Source: Glandiceps talaboti
Lineage: Eukaryota > Hemichordata > Enteropneusta > Spengelidae
DNA length: 64,000 bases
Reading direction: 5' to 3'
Assembly (NCBI RefSeq): GCF_964340395.1
Contig: NC_135559.1
Location: 21,409,621 to 21,473,620, forward strand
Below the pieces are notes generated by a model. It had not been told where the DNA came from. It was given only the letters and a program-made list of their open reading frames with translations, and did not search any database. Each line of letters begins with the position of its first letter. The first letter of the stretch is position 1. Position numbers and translations under genes: made by a program. Positions 9,701 through 20,600 of the stretch are shown in pieces.

Positions 9701-11861
9701 CTAACAAGAAGTGTTCATTTGTTGAATGACTATCCAGTTGCCTATCCAACCATGTTGATATCTTTACGATATATGCGTGGTCAAGTTGTTAGATATATTT
9801 GCATACATTTTTAAATGTTTTTGTTCACTTGTGTATGAATTCCTGATATTATCTTTGCAATATACGTATACGTGATCATTTGGCTGTTGCTATGGGTGTG
9901 GTCTTGTTGCTAGGCATATTTACATACATTTTTTGAATGTTTGTTCATTTGTCTTTCTATTCCTGTTATCTTTGTGATATACGTGATCATTTGGCTGTTG
10001 CTATTAGCGTGGTCTTGTTGCTAGGCAAATTTACATGCATTTTTTAATCTTTATTCAATTGTCTATTAATCCCTGTTATCTTTGTGATTTACACGTCCGT
10101 TTGGCTGTTGCTATGGGCGTGGTCATGGTTGCTAGGGTATTTGCATACATTTGTTGAATGTTTACTCATTTGCATACCAGATGATGTTGTTATTTGACCA
10201 AAATACACTGCCATTTGGTTGTTGCTAAGGGCATGGTCATGGTCGCTTGGGCCAATTTTCTCAAAATGTTTTGAAGAAAATCTGCAGAATAACACTTTCA
10301 GAAACATCTCACCAAGTTTCAGACTCAGTGACCATGTACTTTTTGAGATATAAGTTTTTGACCAAAAATGAACATTTTTATGCCTAATTTGCATATCACT
10401 CATGGAATCATTGTATGCTTAATATTTCTTCATCCATACATCCCTAGATGCATTCCCATCAAATTTGAGCCCAATCTGCTCAGTAGTTTTGGAATTATAG
10501 ATTTTTAACCAAGAAGACACATTTTTAGCCATAATTTGCATATCACTGATGTAATCATCACGTCATGAACAAATCTTACTTTACACCCCCTTAAGAATGT
10601 TCCAACCAAATTTTGCACCAATCTGCCCAGTAGTTTCTGAGTTTAAGTTTTTGACCAAAAATCACATTTTTTTACCCAAATCACACACCTGTGATGCGAT
10701 TACTTTGATTTGATCAATTTCCCAACTAGACACCTAAGGTAATGGACCCATCAAATATCATGGCAATCGGTTCAGCAGTTTTTGACTTTAAGTTGTTCAC
10801 ACGCACACACACACACACACACACGCCGGGTGATCCCTATAGCATTACTGAACCTCAGTTCAGTTGTGCTAAAAAATACATGCGCACCAAAAAGAATGCT
10901 TGTGTATACTTAATTTCTTTAATATTATTTGTAAACATGACTTACAAGAAATTGGTTGATTTTGATAATTAGTCCTGAAGGTTAAAGTCAAATGTCAAGG
11001 TCTCCAAAGATAGCACGCATCTGATAATATGGGGGTAGACACTTGAATGAAGTCTCTATATATTACAGTTTTTGTGTTGTGCTGCAAATATTGATTTTAA
11101 CTACAAACACTATCGCCATACGGCCATATTTGCATATATCAAAAGACAAATTGATGTGCATATGTCCCACATGGTATGTCACCTTTGTGTCAGGTTTGAA
11201 AGAAATCGAATAATGCATGTCAGAGAAATAATTTAGTATGGTCAGAGGGACAGAAGACAGACGGAGCCCATTGTAATAGCACCCGGGGGGGGCTTAACAC
11301 ACATAAATGTCAATATTATAAGCACTTTGAGCACAGTGTATTAAAGCACAATATACAAAACTAACATTATGAACATCATTGTGATAAGGGATGGATGGGT
11401 GGATGAATGGGTGGATGGACGGATGGATGAATGGATGGATGGACAGAGGGATGGATGGACAGAGGGATGGATGGACGGATGGATTGATAGCACAGAATGA
11501 GACCAAACGTCTCCGACAATACATCAGTGAAAAATTATTTTATTTGGACCTAGGATGGCATGTGAATCTCAGACACTATATGTTTATTTTGACTTAGAGG
11601 ATATTTCCAGACATCTTTGATATTTTAAATGTATGGTGACACTGATCCACAAATCTTTATAGGATCAAATTTATAATTCTATTTTGTTTTAATTCTTATT
11701 ATTTCAGGTACTCTATTGGTGGCAAGGGAGCTGGATGGATCATAATATTGATAATAATATACATTATTTTGGGTATTATTGCTGTTTGTGTCTTTATCAT
11801 TATCATAGCGATCTTCCTCTATTTCGGCTTCCGTATCCCAAGATGCATCTGTGGTGACTGA
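6432..11861 (+). CDS. Proline-rich, Cys-rich single-pass membrane protein (three coding exons, 194 aa)
   Basis: Coding join 6432..6739, 9214..9336, 11708..11861. All junctions are GT-AG and all are phase 2, and the joined frame stays open to TGA at 11859-11861. Residues 1-103 are rich in Pro, Gln and Tyr and include PPPY, a possible WW-domain ligand. Residues about 115-139 are Cys-rich ([20 protein letters not shown]). Then a hydrophobic helix of about 30 residues and a short tail, [10 protein letters not shown]. There is no N-terminal signal peptide, so the protein may be tail-anchored or have an unusual topology. A polyadenylation signal AATAAA is at 12314. I do not recognise the family. 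LITAF proteins have a similar Pro-rich then Cys plus membrane layout, but the second CxxC knuckle is not visible. The start ATG has a good context (ACATGG). Confidence 0.8.
7028..8306. mobile_element. DNA element with long inverted repeats (about 250-300 bp arms)
   Basis: The left arm (about 7028-7275) and right arm (about 7990-8306) are inverted copies. Matching blocks are TTACAACCATTG/CAATGGTTGTAA, GAAACGCCTGTGA and its complement, AAGGTGCCGAAAAA, TTATCAGTTTGTTT and CGAGTGTAAGCTTA. Arms have diverged by roughly 10-15%. The interior (about 700 bp) holds a minus-strand ORF with a helix-turn-helix look. No target duplication is evident. It sits in an intron of the membrane protein gene. Confidence 0.75.
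7345..7674 (-). pseudogene. ORF inside the long-inverted-repeat element, paired-like HTH
   Basis: 109 codons. The middle and C-terminal part has the pattern [18 protein letters not shown], a glycine turn, then [18 protein letters not shown]. That spacing is what one expects of the paired-like HTH that begins many Tc1/mariner- or pogo-type transposases. No DDE catalytic region follows, so this would be an N-terminal relic. Family assignment is by pattern only. Confidence 0.4.
8691..8813. mobile_element. Short hairpin MITE, copy 1
   Basis: Ends CTGCTAGAC and GTCTAGCAG, with CCGATACAA and TTGTATCGG further in. It is related to the larger copy at 15546-16050, sharing GCTGCTAGACGTTC and AAGTTCGCAGTGAG. 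It lies in an intron. Confidence 0.7.
9076..9091. repeat. (AAT)n microsatellite
   Basis: Short AAT run in the intron before coding exon 2. Confidence 0.8.
9214..9336 (+). CDS. Coding exon 2: cysteine-rich segment
   Basis: Acceptor TTCTCATTTAG, donor GATTG/GTAAGT at 9337. It enters and leaves in phase 2. It holds eight cysteines (CGGVDCGCC...CGICC...WIC), as expected of a disulphide- or metal-bonded knot or a palmitoylated block. Confidence 0.8.
9649..10871 (+). mobile_element. Helentron-like non-autonomous element with (CA)n and 3' hairpin
   Basis: The left end has TAGCACAACTG (9649) and the right end has the inverse CAGTTGTGCTA (10861-10871). Just inside the right end is a hairpin ACTGAAC-CTCA-GTTCAGT (10847-10864), and before it a (CA)n run (10800-10824). 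Three or four degenerate repeats of about 100-120 bp around GGCTGTTGC fill 9830-10250. Short subterminal inverted ends, tandem repeats, a microsatellite and a 3' hairpin are the layout of Helitron2/Helentron-associated elements. Related ends are at 58623-58650 and 49395-49405. Confidence 0.5.
11095..11290 (+). repeat. Dispersed repeat, related to 38530-38710
   Basis: Both copies share CGGCCATATTTG, GTGCATATGTC, CCTTTGTGTCA and the end CCCA(A)TGTAATAGC. The left copy ends in a G-run at 11284. Confidence 0.5.
11386..11485. repeat. (GGAT)n tetranucleotide repeat
   Basis: Imperfect GGAT/GGAC repeat of about 100 bp in the last intron of the membrane protein gene. The ORFs across it on both strands are repeat translations. 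Confidence 0.95.
11708..11861 (+). CDS. Coding exon 3: transmembrane helix and C-terminus
   Basis: Acceptor TTATTTCAG; the first base completes a Trp codon. It encodes [10 protein letters not shown], about 30 Ile/Leu/Val-rich residues, then [10 protein letters not shown] and TGA. The 3' UTR probably runs to about 12340. Confidence 0.8.
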
Positions 11862-12313
11862 ACCATGCATCATCCATCCACCATTTACCACGTGACCTAC
11901 ATCGTATTGTCTTAAATAGTCTTACTGGTTTGTGATAAAAGTTTTGCGTGTTGTGTCCAAATATTGTCATCCGATACAGATAGTTGAGAGTGAAGTGGAG
12001 TCAACGATCTAAAACGTATATAGACAAACTATGACCTTGTCACTCAAACTCCAAGGGATAATATGTCATTCATACATATTAATACATTAATACATCATGC
12101 TATCTTTCATTTCAAATCGTTGAAATATGATATATGTAGATAATTTTTATGGTGTTCATGTAAATACATTTATTGTGTTATAAAATACTTTGTCTTTAAA
12201 CCGTGGTATTTATATATTGATTGTTTGACATGTGTACAGTATTTGACTATCTATTCTATTATACAATTGTAACTCTCTTTCCATATGGGCTGATCTGAAG
12301 GTTTTGAAATGCC

Positions 12314-12319
12314 AATAAA
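12314..12319 (+). terminator. Polyadenylation signal AATAAA
   Basis: About 450 bp after the TGA of the membrane protein gene; the likely end of its transcript. Confidence 0.5.
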
Positions 12320-12339
12320 ATCTGAATCTGAATTAGAAA

Positions 12340-12947
12340 AATCTTTAAATCGTGGTACTTATTTATTTTGTCTGTCTGTCTGCTGCCTACCATCCATCCA
12401 GCCAACATGTATGTATGTACTTGGCTCGGCCTCTTTTCTGACACCACCATCCATTAACACAGCCACGTAACCGACATTGCAAACGGACATGGCACATACA
12501 CTCGGTGCCAAAAGGGTTTTGATTTGCAATTGACTGCAATCATCATGTAAACCTAAAAGATGCAGTCGTCATGAATTATTCAGCCCCCCCCCCTCCCACC
12601 CATGTAGTTATAAATGTATGCTTGAAAATTGAAGACTGCATATTTCAATTTCAATATTATTAAATAATAATAGTACTTAAGACTTCATATCTTATGCCTA
12701 TTAACCTCTTGATACCAGTCTCTACAGTCCTACTCCTGCCTCTTTAACCATTTACATTTTTGTGTAATCTGCAAAATAATTTATGCATTTTTTACTTCTC
12801 CTGCCATAAACTGAATAAATTATATAAAGTGCCAGAATGTCACAAGCATACAATGAATGAAACTGATGCATTATTTTGTAATTCCCAGTTCACTATAACA
12901 AAATTTGTGTTAAAGTAATTAACATATGTACAAGTGTCCTTCTGATT
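12340..12947. other. No gene seen
   Basis: AT-rich spacer with a C-run near 12584-12592. No exon or clear repeat. Confidence 0.4.
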
Positions 12948-13306
12948 TTTGCAAGAATGTTAATCGAGCTCAGAAAAATCAAATCAAATATCAACGAGTT
13001 TTGTGAGTAGTGTTTGTATTCTTTCAAAAAAAATTGTCAAAAACTTGTGGGTCTGAAAGTTTTGGAAAAAAGTTAACAACTAGTACAAAGTAGCATCACT
13101 TACCATAAAATCTGTAGTTTTTAGGCATTGACATTGTTACTAGTTTCCACTCAGTACAAACTGACTCCCACAGAGATAAGTCCTCCTTTACAACCCACCT
13201 TGGGGTTTAAGCTCAACTGAGTGGAAACTAGTAACAATGCCAAAAAACTCAGTCATCTTTGATTTTGATTTTTCTGAGCTAGATTAAGATTTTTGCAAAA
13301 TCATTT
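12948..13306. mobile_element. Foldback element (about 360 bp)
   Basis: Outer arms: GATTTTTGCAAGAATGTTAA with inverse at 13280-13306, and GAGCTCAGAAAAATCAAA with inverse near 13255-13275. Inner arms: TTACTAGTTTCCACTCAGT (about 13137) and its complement at about 13217-13236. The element abuts the 3' end of the LINE that follows. Confidence 0.75.
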
Positions 13307-14505
13307 ATTCTTTATTTCAGGCCAGCGGCCCATACAAATAAAAAGAAAAGAAAGAGAAAACATTAAATTGTAACACTGAAGTGAAAACCCCCCATAAATT
13401 AAAGTCTAAAAAGTACAAAAAGCACTAATAAAGAATCGACCTAAAGTGTTTCCAAAAGTTAGAATGGAAATAGGAATCGGAATGTACACAACTGTAAATA
13501 ACAGTATTCTTGCTGTCCATTAAACGTTCACAAAATGTAAATAACAACTTACGTTGCAATGAAGTAAAATTGAGGATATTCCTAATTACAAAATTATGAC
13601 TGATACTAACATCACGTTTAAGATCAAAAATCAAACGTAACGCATTATGATAGGCCACTTTCAAGGTGGATATCTGTTTAGTGCTATAGTTACACCACAC
13701 GTTAATACAATACATACTATACAGGAAACTTTTAAAAAGGGTACATTTTACATTTTGAGAGCAATGGCGGAAGTTACGTATGATCAAATTGGCTCGAGCA
13801 TATACACAACGAAGCTGCCTTTGTATATCTGCGTTGTCTTCCCCTGATGTAGACACAATATAACCTAGGTACTTTTTAGTACTCACAAACTGCAGGGGTT
13901 TGCCATATAGCAATACGCGGGGAATTCTACCCAGTTTCCAAGACTTCGGGAAAATAGCCATATATTCTGTTTTGGTAGTATGAAAGAGAATATCGTGGTC
14001 ATTTCCATAATGCTTGCAAATACCTATCAATGTACGCAATGCTTTCGCTGAAGGACAAATCAAAACTAGATCATCTGCATAGAATAGGTGGTTTATGGCA
14101 GTGTTTACCAAGTAACATCCAGCGCGGGCCGACTGAAGCTTCATACTAAGATCATCGACATATACAGCAAAAAGCTTAGGTGAAATAATGCTACCTTGTC
14201 GCACACCATTACTAACATTGAAGGGGTTTGACACTGCAGAAGCCCAACGTACAAAAAATAAGTGTTTACTATACCAATAATGTAAAATGCGGACTATAAA
14301 TGATGGAATGCCCCTATAAATCAATTTTCTAAATAATGTCCAATGATTAATCCTATCAAAAGCCTTTGTAGCGTCCATGAAATACAAAAATACAGGTGTA
14401 TTATGTCTCTTGTAAAAATCCATAATTACTTTGAGTACAAAAATACACATATCTGTAGAGTGATTACTTTTAAATCCAAATTGTAGATCGCTGGTTTCAT
14501 GCCTC
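13300..14505 (-). mobile_element. 5'-truncated LINE with open reverse transcriptase frame
   Basis: The minus strand holds an open RT segment and ends in a tail TATGGGCCGCTGGCCTGAAA followed by TAAAGAATAAATG, a LINE-type 3' end carrying AATAAA. Upstream of the first ATG the frame stays open to about 14504 (HETSDLQFGFKSNHSTD), then a TAG. No endonuclease domain is present, so the copy is 5'-truncated. The clade is not certain: motifs fit the broad CR1/Jockey/I group. Confidence 0.85.
13425..14450 (-). CDS. LINE reverse transcriptase fragment (341 aa open frame)
   Basis: RT boxes in order: FMDATKAFDRINH (about residue 24), NGVRQGSIISPKLF (about 81) and LFYADDLVLICPS (about 122; catalytic YADD). 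A thumb/connection region follows. The whole frame is open, which marks a recent insertion, but with no N-terminal endonuclease it cannot be autonomous. The product would be nuclear or RNP-associated if made. Confidence 0.85.
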   Translation of the reverse strand: MCIFVLKVIMDFYKRHNTPVFLYFMDATKAFDRINHWTLFRKLIYRGIPSFIVRILHYWYSKHLFFVRWASAVSNPFNVSNGVRQGSIISPKLFAVYVDDLSMKLQSARAGCYLVNTAINHLFYADDLVLICPSAKALRTLIGICKHYGNDHDILFHTTKTEYMAIFPKSWKLGRIPRVLLYGKPLQFVSTKKYLGYIVSTSGEDNADIQRQLRCVYARANLIIRNFRHCSQNVKCTLFKSFLYSMYCINVWCNYSTKQISTLKVAYHNALRLIFDLKRDVSISHNFVIRNILNFTSLQRKLLFTFCERLMDSKNTVIYSCVHSDSYFHSNFWKHFRSILY

Positions 14506-14525
14506 TAGCATGATTGAACCTTATT

Positions 14526-14663
14526 TCATAAGTTGTGCTCAAGGGAGATCTGTGCAGGAAATTTTATTTTGCAATCACTAGGAACTAACACTTCTTTTTT
14601 GGCCTCTTTAGCAGCCAGACAAAACACTTTCCTTTTACCAGGCTTGCCAACGCTTTTCAAGCA
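14526..14663 (-). CDS. Terminal exon of the unrecognised gene
   Basis: Acceptor ACCACAGGTAG; 45 codons and TGA at 14528-14526, in phase 0 from the previous exon. Basic start (LKSVGKPGKRKVF). The LINE begins about 20 bp downstream on the same strand, so its AATAAA may serve as the 3' end. Confidence 0.55.
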   Translation of the reverse strand, partial: CLKSVGKPGKRKVFCLAAKEAKKEVLVPSDCKIKFPAQISLEHNL

Positions 14664-17600
14664 CTACCTGTGGTATGTGTCTCCATTTCAAAAAATTTTA
14701 TCACCATTAAAATTGATGAATACAGAGACATGAAAACCAAAAAAGGTTTTTTACATACAGGCAAATCCAATTCAAAAATGTATGATTGAGGCAAAGTTTC
14801 CTTGGTTTCATACACACATCTATCTTGAATGATACTTAAGGCATTTTTGTCAACATACGTACGATTAATGATTAGGTAGTCAAACCCAACTAGAGAAACA
14901 TGAAAGACACACTTGAAATTCCCTGATTCAAGAGGTGACATATCTGCAACACAAACAGACTGACCAATAACTTTTGCAATTTTTTTGTGCTTTAGTCTTG
15001 GCTGCCTAAGATGTGGAGGTGCTGTCCTCTTTGTCCCTTTCTTGCTGTCTTTCTTGCCATCTTCCTTCTCAGGAACAGCACTTTTATTCTAAAGTTGATA
15101 AATCAGAAAGAATATTAACTAGACAACAATACATAATTACACATTCAATATTCATACAGTGACGAACATGCCACTAACATAGATAAAGCTTATCCAACAT
15201 TTTCGCTGTTTAAGGGCAAACAGTACATATAAAGACAAGACTAGCAAAGGTTAGCAATGGTCAAAGCTGATCCTGTGCTTTACTCTGATTTAGATCACTG
15301 TAATCATCTAAATATATCTGGTTGATCTTGAACAAAACTGTACTTTAGCCGACAAAATTGAGATTCATGATAACAGCAAAAGGATTGAAACACTTCTTGT
15401 CTGTGACAGTTGCAATCACAAATTGACACACATTTCCCAAAGAGGACTGAAGCAATTTCATTTTAACTTCAAACAAGGATGGCGTACAACGTCATTATGG
15501 CTCTAATATCAGATAGAAACAACAGCAGTACATGTACTAGTCTTGCTGCTAGACGTTCAGGCTTTCTTTCGATACTATAAGCGAACAAAGTTCGCAGTGA
15601 GGGCTTGCCCGAACAGTCTAGCAAAGGTCATTTTCAGACCGGACATTCCATTGAGATTACGTTAAGTGGTGGGTTGGGCCATGTATGCATATATATACTT
15701 TAATATATTCAATCTCTGAGTGCAGGTGTTGACAAACACATTTACATCATTACTATGTCTTATCGGTTTATGGTAATTATGAGTTTGATGAGTGTGTAGA
15801 CGTTGTCATTCACACATTTCAGTTAATGCATTGGTGGTTATTTTTACAAGCCCCTCCTTAAGATGAATATGCATGAAAAATTAGCCATTGTCCTCTGTTT
15901 GTGCTTGTCGCTAATGCGGTTCTCTGATTGGCAGTTATTTATATCCTGAACTGCATAGATGACATTTGCTAGACCTTGGATGTTCCACCCTCGATAGTGA
16001 TGTTCGGGGGTGTGTCGTATTGTATCGGAAGAACATCCGAGGTCTAGCAGATAGACTATACATGTACAAGCTCTACAGAAATCATCATGAAATGTCACAT
16101 ACTATAGTCTACATGTACATGTAACTGCATTTCATGATGATAATGGGCAAATGGCGGCAAATTTTTTCTAAGGTTGGAGAACATAGGTAAATTCATGGGT
16201 GAACTGCAGTAACACTCTTATGACCAGTTGAAAATCAACATTGTAATCCGAGGGGACCCGGTAAAATGATTGGGGAACCACGCGAACAGTCAAAACAATG
16301 TTCTCATTCACTATATATCTTTATGTGATTTTTATTTTTATTTGTTTCATGCATGTGTTTTCCCATGACCTTGTAACGCTAAAATGCACATTAGAGTGAA
16401 ACTGACCACAACATTTTGCAAATTAGGCAGAATGCACAATGATGATAATTTGACGCCAATTTTTGCAACTTTGTGTCATTTGAGACGCAAGAAAGAAAAA
16501 GTAAACGCAACCTCAGCACCAGATAACCATATTTGAGCATATTACATAATAAACTGATTTATGTGTGATGTGAGTACATTGTCTATGTACCAAATTTGAA
16601 AGAATTTTGGTTCAGGAATGTTTGAGAAATGCCTGCCAACAGACCAATGCACGCATAGATGCATGGATCCACACACAGATCGAACCCCAATCCATTTTTT
16701 AGTCCCTGTTCCGGACATCATCCTGTGGGGGACTGATATTACTGGCCTGAAAACAGCAGTTATACAATGGGAACAAATGCAAATTGGCCATTTGATGACC
16801 AAGAATGTTTCACAATTTTCTAATTTTTCGTACTTCAGTCAGCTTAATAGGGGATGTGTCACAATTTATGATTTGTTTATTACGCTGCATTCCTGTACAT
16901 GAATACCATCATTACACCTCTTCAAATCTGCACTATATAATTAGAGAGTGAATTTTGAGCTGTAATGCATATCAAGGCCGATATATTCCAAAAATATACA
17001 TTTACCAAAAACTGAATTTTCTGTACCAGAATCATAGCCCTGCATCAAATGCATTAAATTTTGTCTTCCAAATTCATATCCATAGCTCAATAGAAATATC
17101 CCTATCAAGTAACATAGCAAACTGTCTTTTTGAGAAGTGGATTAGAGACACAAGATACAATAATAAATACATACCTCACTTAGTAGAATTGGGACACGAA
17201 TGTCCTCTAATGGATCTTTTAATATCACCTTGATATTTGTTTCAGATGTCACATTTACTCCACAGATTTTTGCACATACCCTAGTGTTGGTATTTGTCCT
17301 GGGAAGAAATGTATTATTGAAATATGTCAAATATAACATTCTGTTAGTAGCACATGAAAATTGCTTTTTATATGATGTTCTTGCTTTGAATACAAGGTGT
17401 AATGGTTAAAATGTTACATAAGGACATTCTCACTTTTTGAGTCATGTATTAGAATTTCTCTGGATGAAGCTTATTCAAATCTTCCATGATTATACCAGTT
17501 CTCAAAACAAATGTAAATATACAGCAAATTGCATACTTTATTAATGAAAGCTTAAGAAAGAGCTCCTGTGTGCTTAAATGGCATGAAATAGAATTTGATA

Positions 17601-20600
17601 AAGCACTGTGATTATACATGTACAGGGATTGAAATTAAATTTAAAATGAGGTGGTCTATGAGGACCACCATGGACTACATTCTGGTGGTCCAAACTAAAA
17701 TTTGGTGGTCAATGCAGGTCAAAATTGAAATAAGTCTAGATGTACTATTCTCAGCAAAATACTCTGATAAATTGGAATTTATGCTTTAAGAGCAGCATCT
17801 GTTTATGTTTTCTACTTTTACGTCATTGTATGGCGCAAAGCAAGCAAATTTTAATGCATAATTTTTCAGTTCAATGCGACTATGGCGCAGGGCGCATCGA
17901 CTTCCAATCACTGCTAATTCCATAACTTTCATCAGCAAATGGATAACGGATGGGACAGACGAAAGCTGGACAACAGTCAACACCAATCTACCCCTATAGC
18001 ACTTCTGACAGTCTTTGACAGCAGTCTTCTGACAGTCTTTGACTCACATAAATCTATGCCACCACTAACTTTGAACCCTGTACATTGTATATGATAATAA
18101 AGTATTTTGACTTGAGTTATTAATATACAATCATTGCAGTAAACAGCACAAATGCTACATATATGTCTGTAAGGAAGAATACACTTACGTTACTCGATAT
18201 CTTGTTGCAACTCCTTGGGTATTTAACACTAACTTCACAATGTCATATATTATTTTATCAAGCACTGGCTCTCTACTGTTATTTTCTGCACAAGATTCAT
18301 AGATGTAATCTAGCACTTCATGTGTATTTTGAATAGACTGCAGTGATAATCCATGTAGTCTTTTGCCATGGGACCTGACCACTGAACGTTCTACCTCATG
18401 CAAGAAAACCTGTAATATGAGAAGAAACACAAAAATTAGTTTCATGTTGAAAAGAAAAACATACCAACATCAACACTTGGAATGAACACGAAAAATAATG
18501 ACCAGGACTCAATCAAAGAGCTCAGCTGCAGAGTGAAACAGTTAGAAGAGACTTTGGGACAAGTTACTATAGAAAGAGATGAACTAGAAAAATACATACA
18601 ACAACAATACAGCACACAGGAGAAACGGGTAAAAGCAATTAGAGAAATAACAGAACTAAAAAATGGAAATATATGAACATACATTAGATCTGAATACATC
18701 AATACGAACACCTAAAAAACTGTTATTGCAAAATGTGAATGATATTCTTGAACAAAGAAACCCAGTTGTGATGGCTGCGATTGAAGGTTTTAGTGCCAAA
18801 AAAAATGACGGCACAAAATCATTCACCATAAAAAGTAGTTAGAAAGCTTGTAGCAACAGATTGCATTTACAGCAGCAGAAATTTGAATTATATTAGTGAC
18901 TTTCTACGACTAGTATACAATCAGTTGTATATTCTCAATGTCAAAGTCAACCTGTTGTGGATCTTGTAGGTCATGTCATCCCTCGGGGCAGTTATGACAC
19001 AATATTTTCTATGTTGTCTGACCTTGCCATTAACAATGAAATGTGTGCCCCTGGAGGACTCATTGAATATGCATTTGACAATGAGCAAAGATTGTTCAAA
19101 ACATGTTACAGCAGAAATGGCAATAAGCAAGTTCTAGAAATTTTAACAAACACCATAGTTGTTCAGTTAGACCCCAAATCAATTATTCAAGAGTATATAA
19201 AATATAAGCCGGGTAATTTTCAGTCACCAACTAATGAACAAGCCAAAATGATTTCTGAGCTTACTCCTGAAATGAAAGCCATATACCAGACTGAGTTAGA
19301 GTTGTATGTCAAAGAACACATAGACAATAAATATTCCAGTAGCATAGATCCTGTTGAAAAAGAGCTGAAAGAGAATTATGTACATCAAGAATTTAAGGTG
19401 TGCCCTCTACCAGAATGTTGTCATAAAAACCCAAAGACAAAAAAGAAGTGTGAGAAATGTGGGGTGTGGATAGCAAGAGAAAGGAAAGCATAAAAAACAG
19501 TGGGGATGGTCTTGACACTAGAAAAGAAAGTCAAATCTAAAACAGGACTTGTTTTTCACAATTACCAACCATCACAGGACAAATTTACTGGCATTGCAGA
19601 AATTAAAGAAGAAAGCACAATCCCTCATGTTAATTCACTAAAGATTTCCCTAGTCCCCCCCTGTCTTTGTAAATCCCAGTAGTTTGGAGGCCATTAAAGT
19701 TGTCCTCAAGGCAATTGGTAAGAATGCTGGTATTAGATCCTATGTGGTAGACGGTACACAAGAATGGGCAATTGTGAGATGTGATGGGTTGCCATATGGT
19801 TTAGTTAGGAAAGCAATTGCAGAAGGGGATGGCGAATTTGATTGGGTACTTCTTCGTACTGGCCTTGGACATGAGGAAATGAATATGTTAAAGGCTTCGG
19901 TAGAGTTATACTGGCCCATCTTATATTATATGAAGAATTTGCCAAGTCACAAGGCTTCATTTCTGAAAAATCCTTGAAGTTTTGTAAAGGCTGTGGAGAC
20001 TATCACCAGGTGTACGATAATTTCCTGAAATTTTGTGATGGGGTTATGGATGAGTTAGTTCACTATTTTGTTGCTGACAAAGGTATGGAGAAGGCTACAG
20101 CAGATGATTTTATAACATGGACTTCCCTGAATAAGCAAAGAGATCAAACTTTCAATTTTATTATGTCCAACCTTTTGCCACACTGTTTGGGTCTAAAATT
20201 ATTCCGTGAAGGGGTTTGTACTAATAACACTGGATTAATTCAAACAGGTCGTCGATTGTTCATACCAAATATCAACTTATCACAACATGGGATGAAATTG
20301 ACAGATTAAAGTACCCTTTAGAGTTGAATGAAGTCCTTGAAAAGTATGAGGCAATATCTAGGTCTGGGACAGCCACTGCACACCAAGGGCCTGACTTTGT
20401 ACTTGTAGAGTTTAATAAGGATGTCAAAAAGTGGATTGTGGGTCAAGCTAATTATAAAATGTGGGAAAAAGTCATTAGCAATCATGAAACTTTGTGCCAA
20501 TTAAGAGAAAAGAGTGATCTCCTCCTCCCCAGCCCTGAAAAGCGACAGCGTACCTATCAAGGATATGATAATGAACTGACAAAATTCAGAGTTGTTCTTA

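Noticed and set aside
6432-11861. LITAF-domain protein
   Set aside because: Pro-rich N-terminus and Cys plus membrane segment are reminiscent, but the paired CxxC knuckles on both sides of the hydrophobic stretch are not present.
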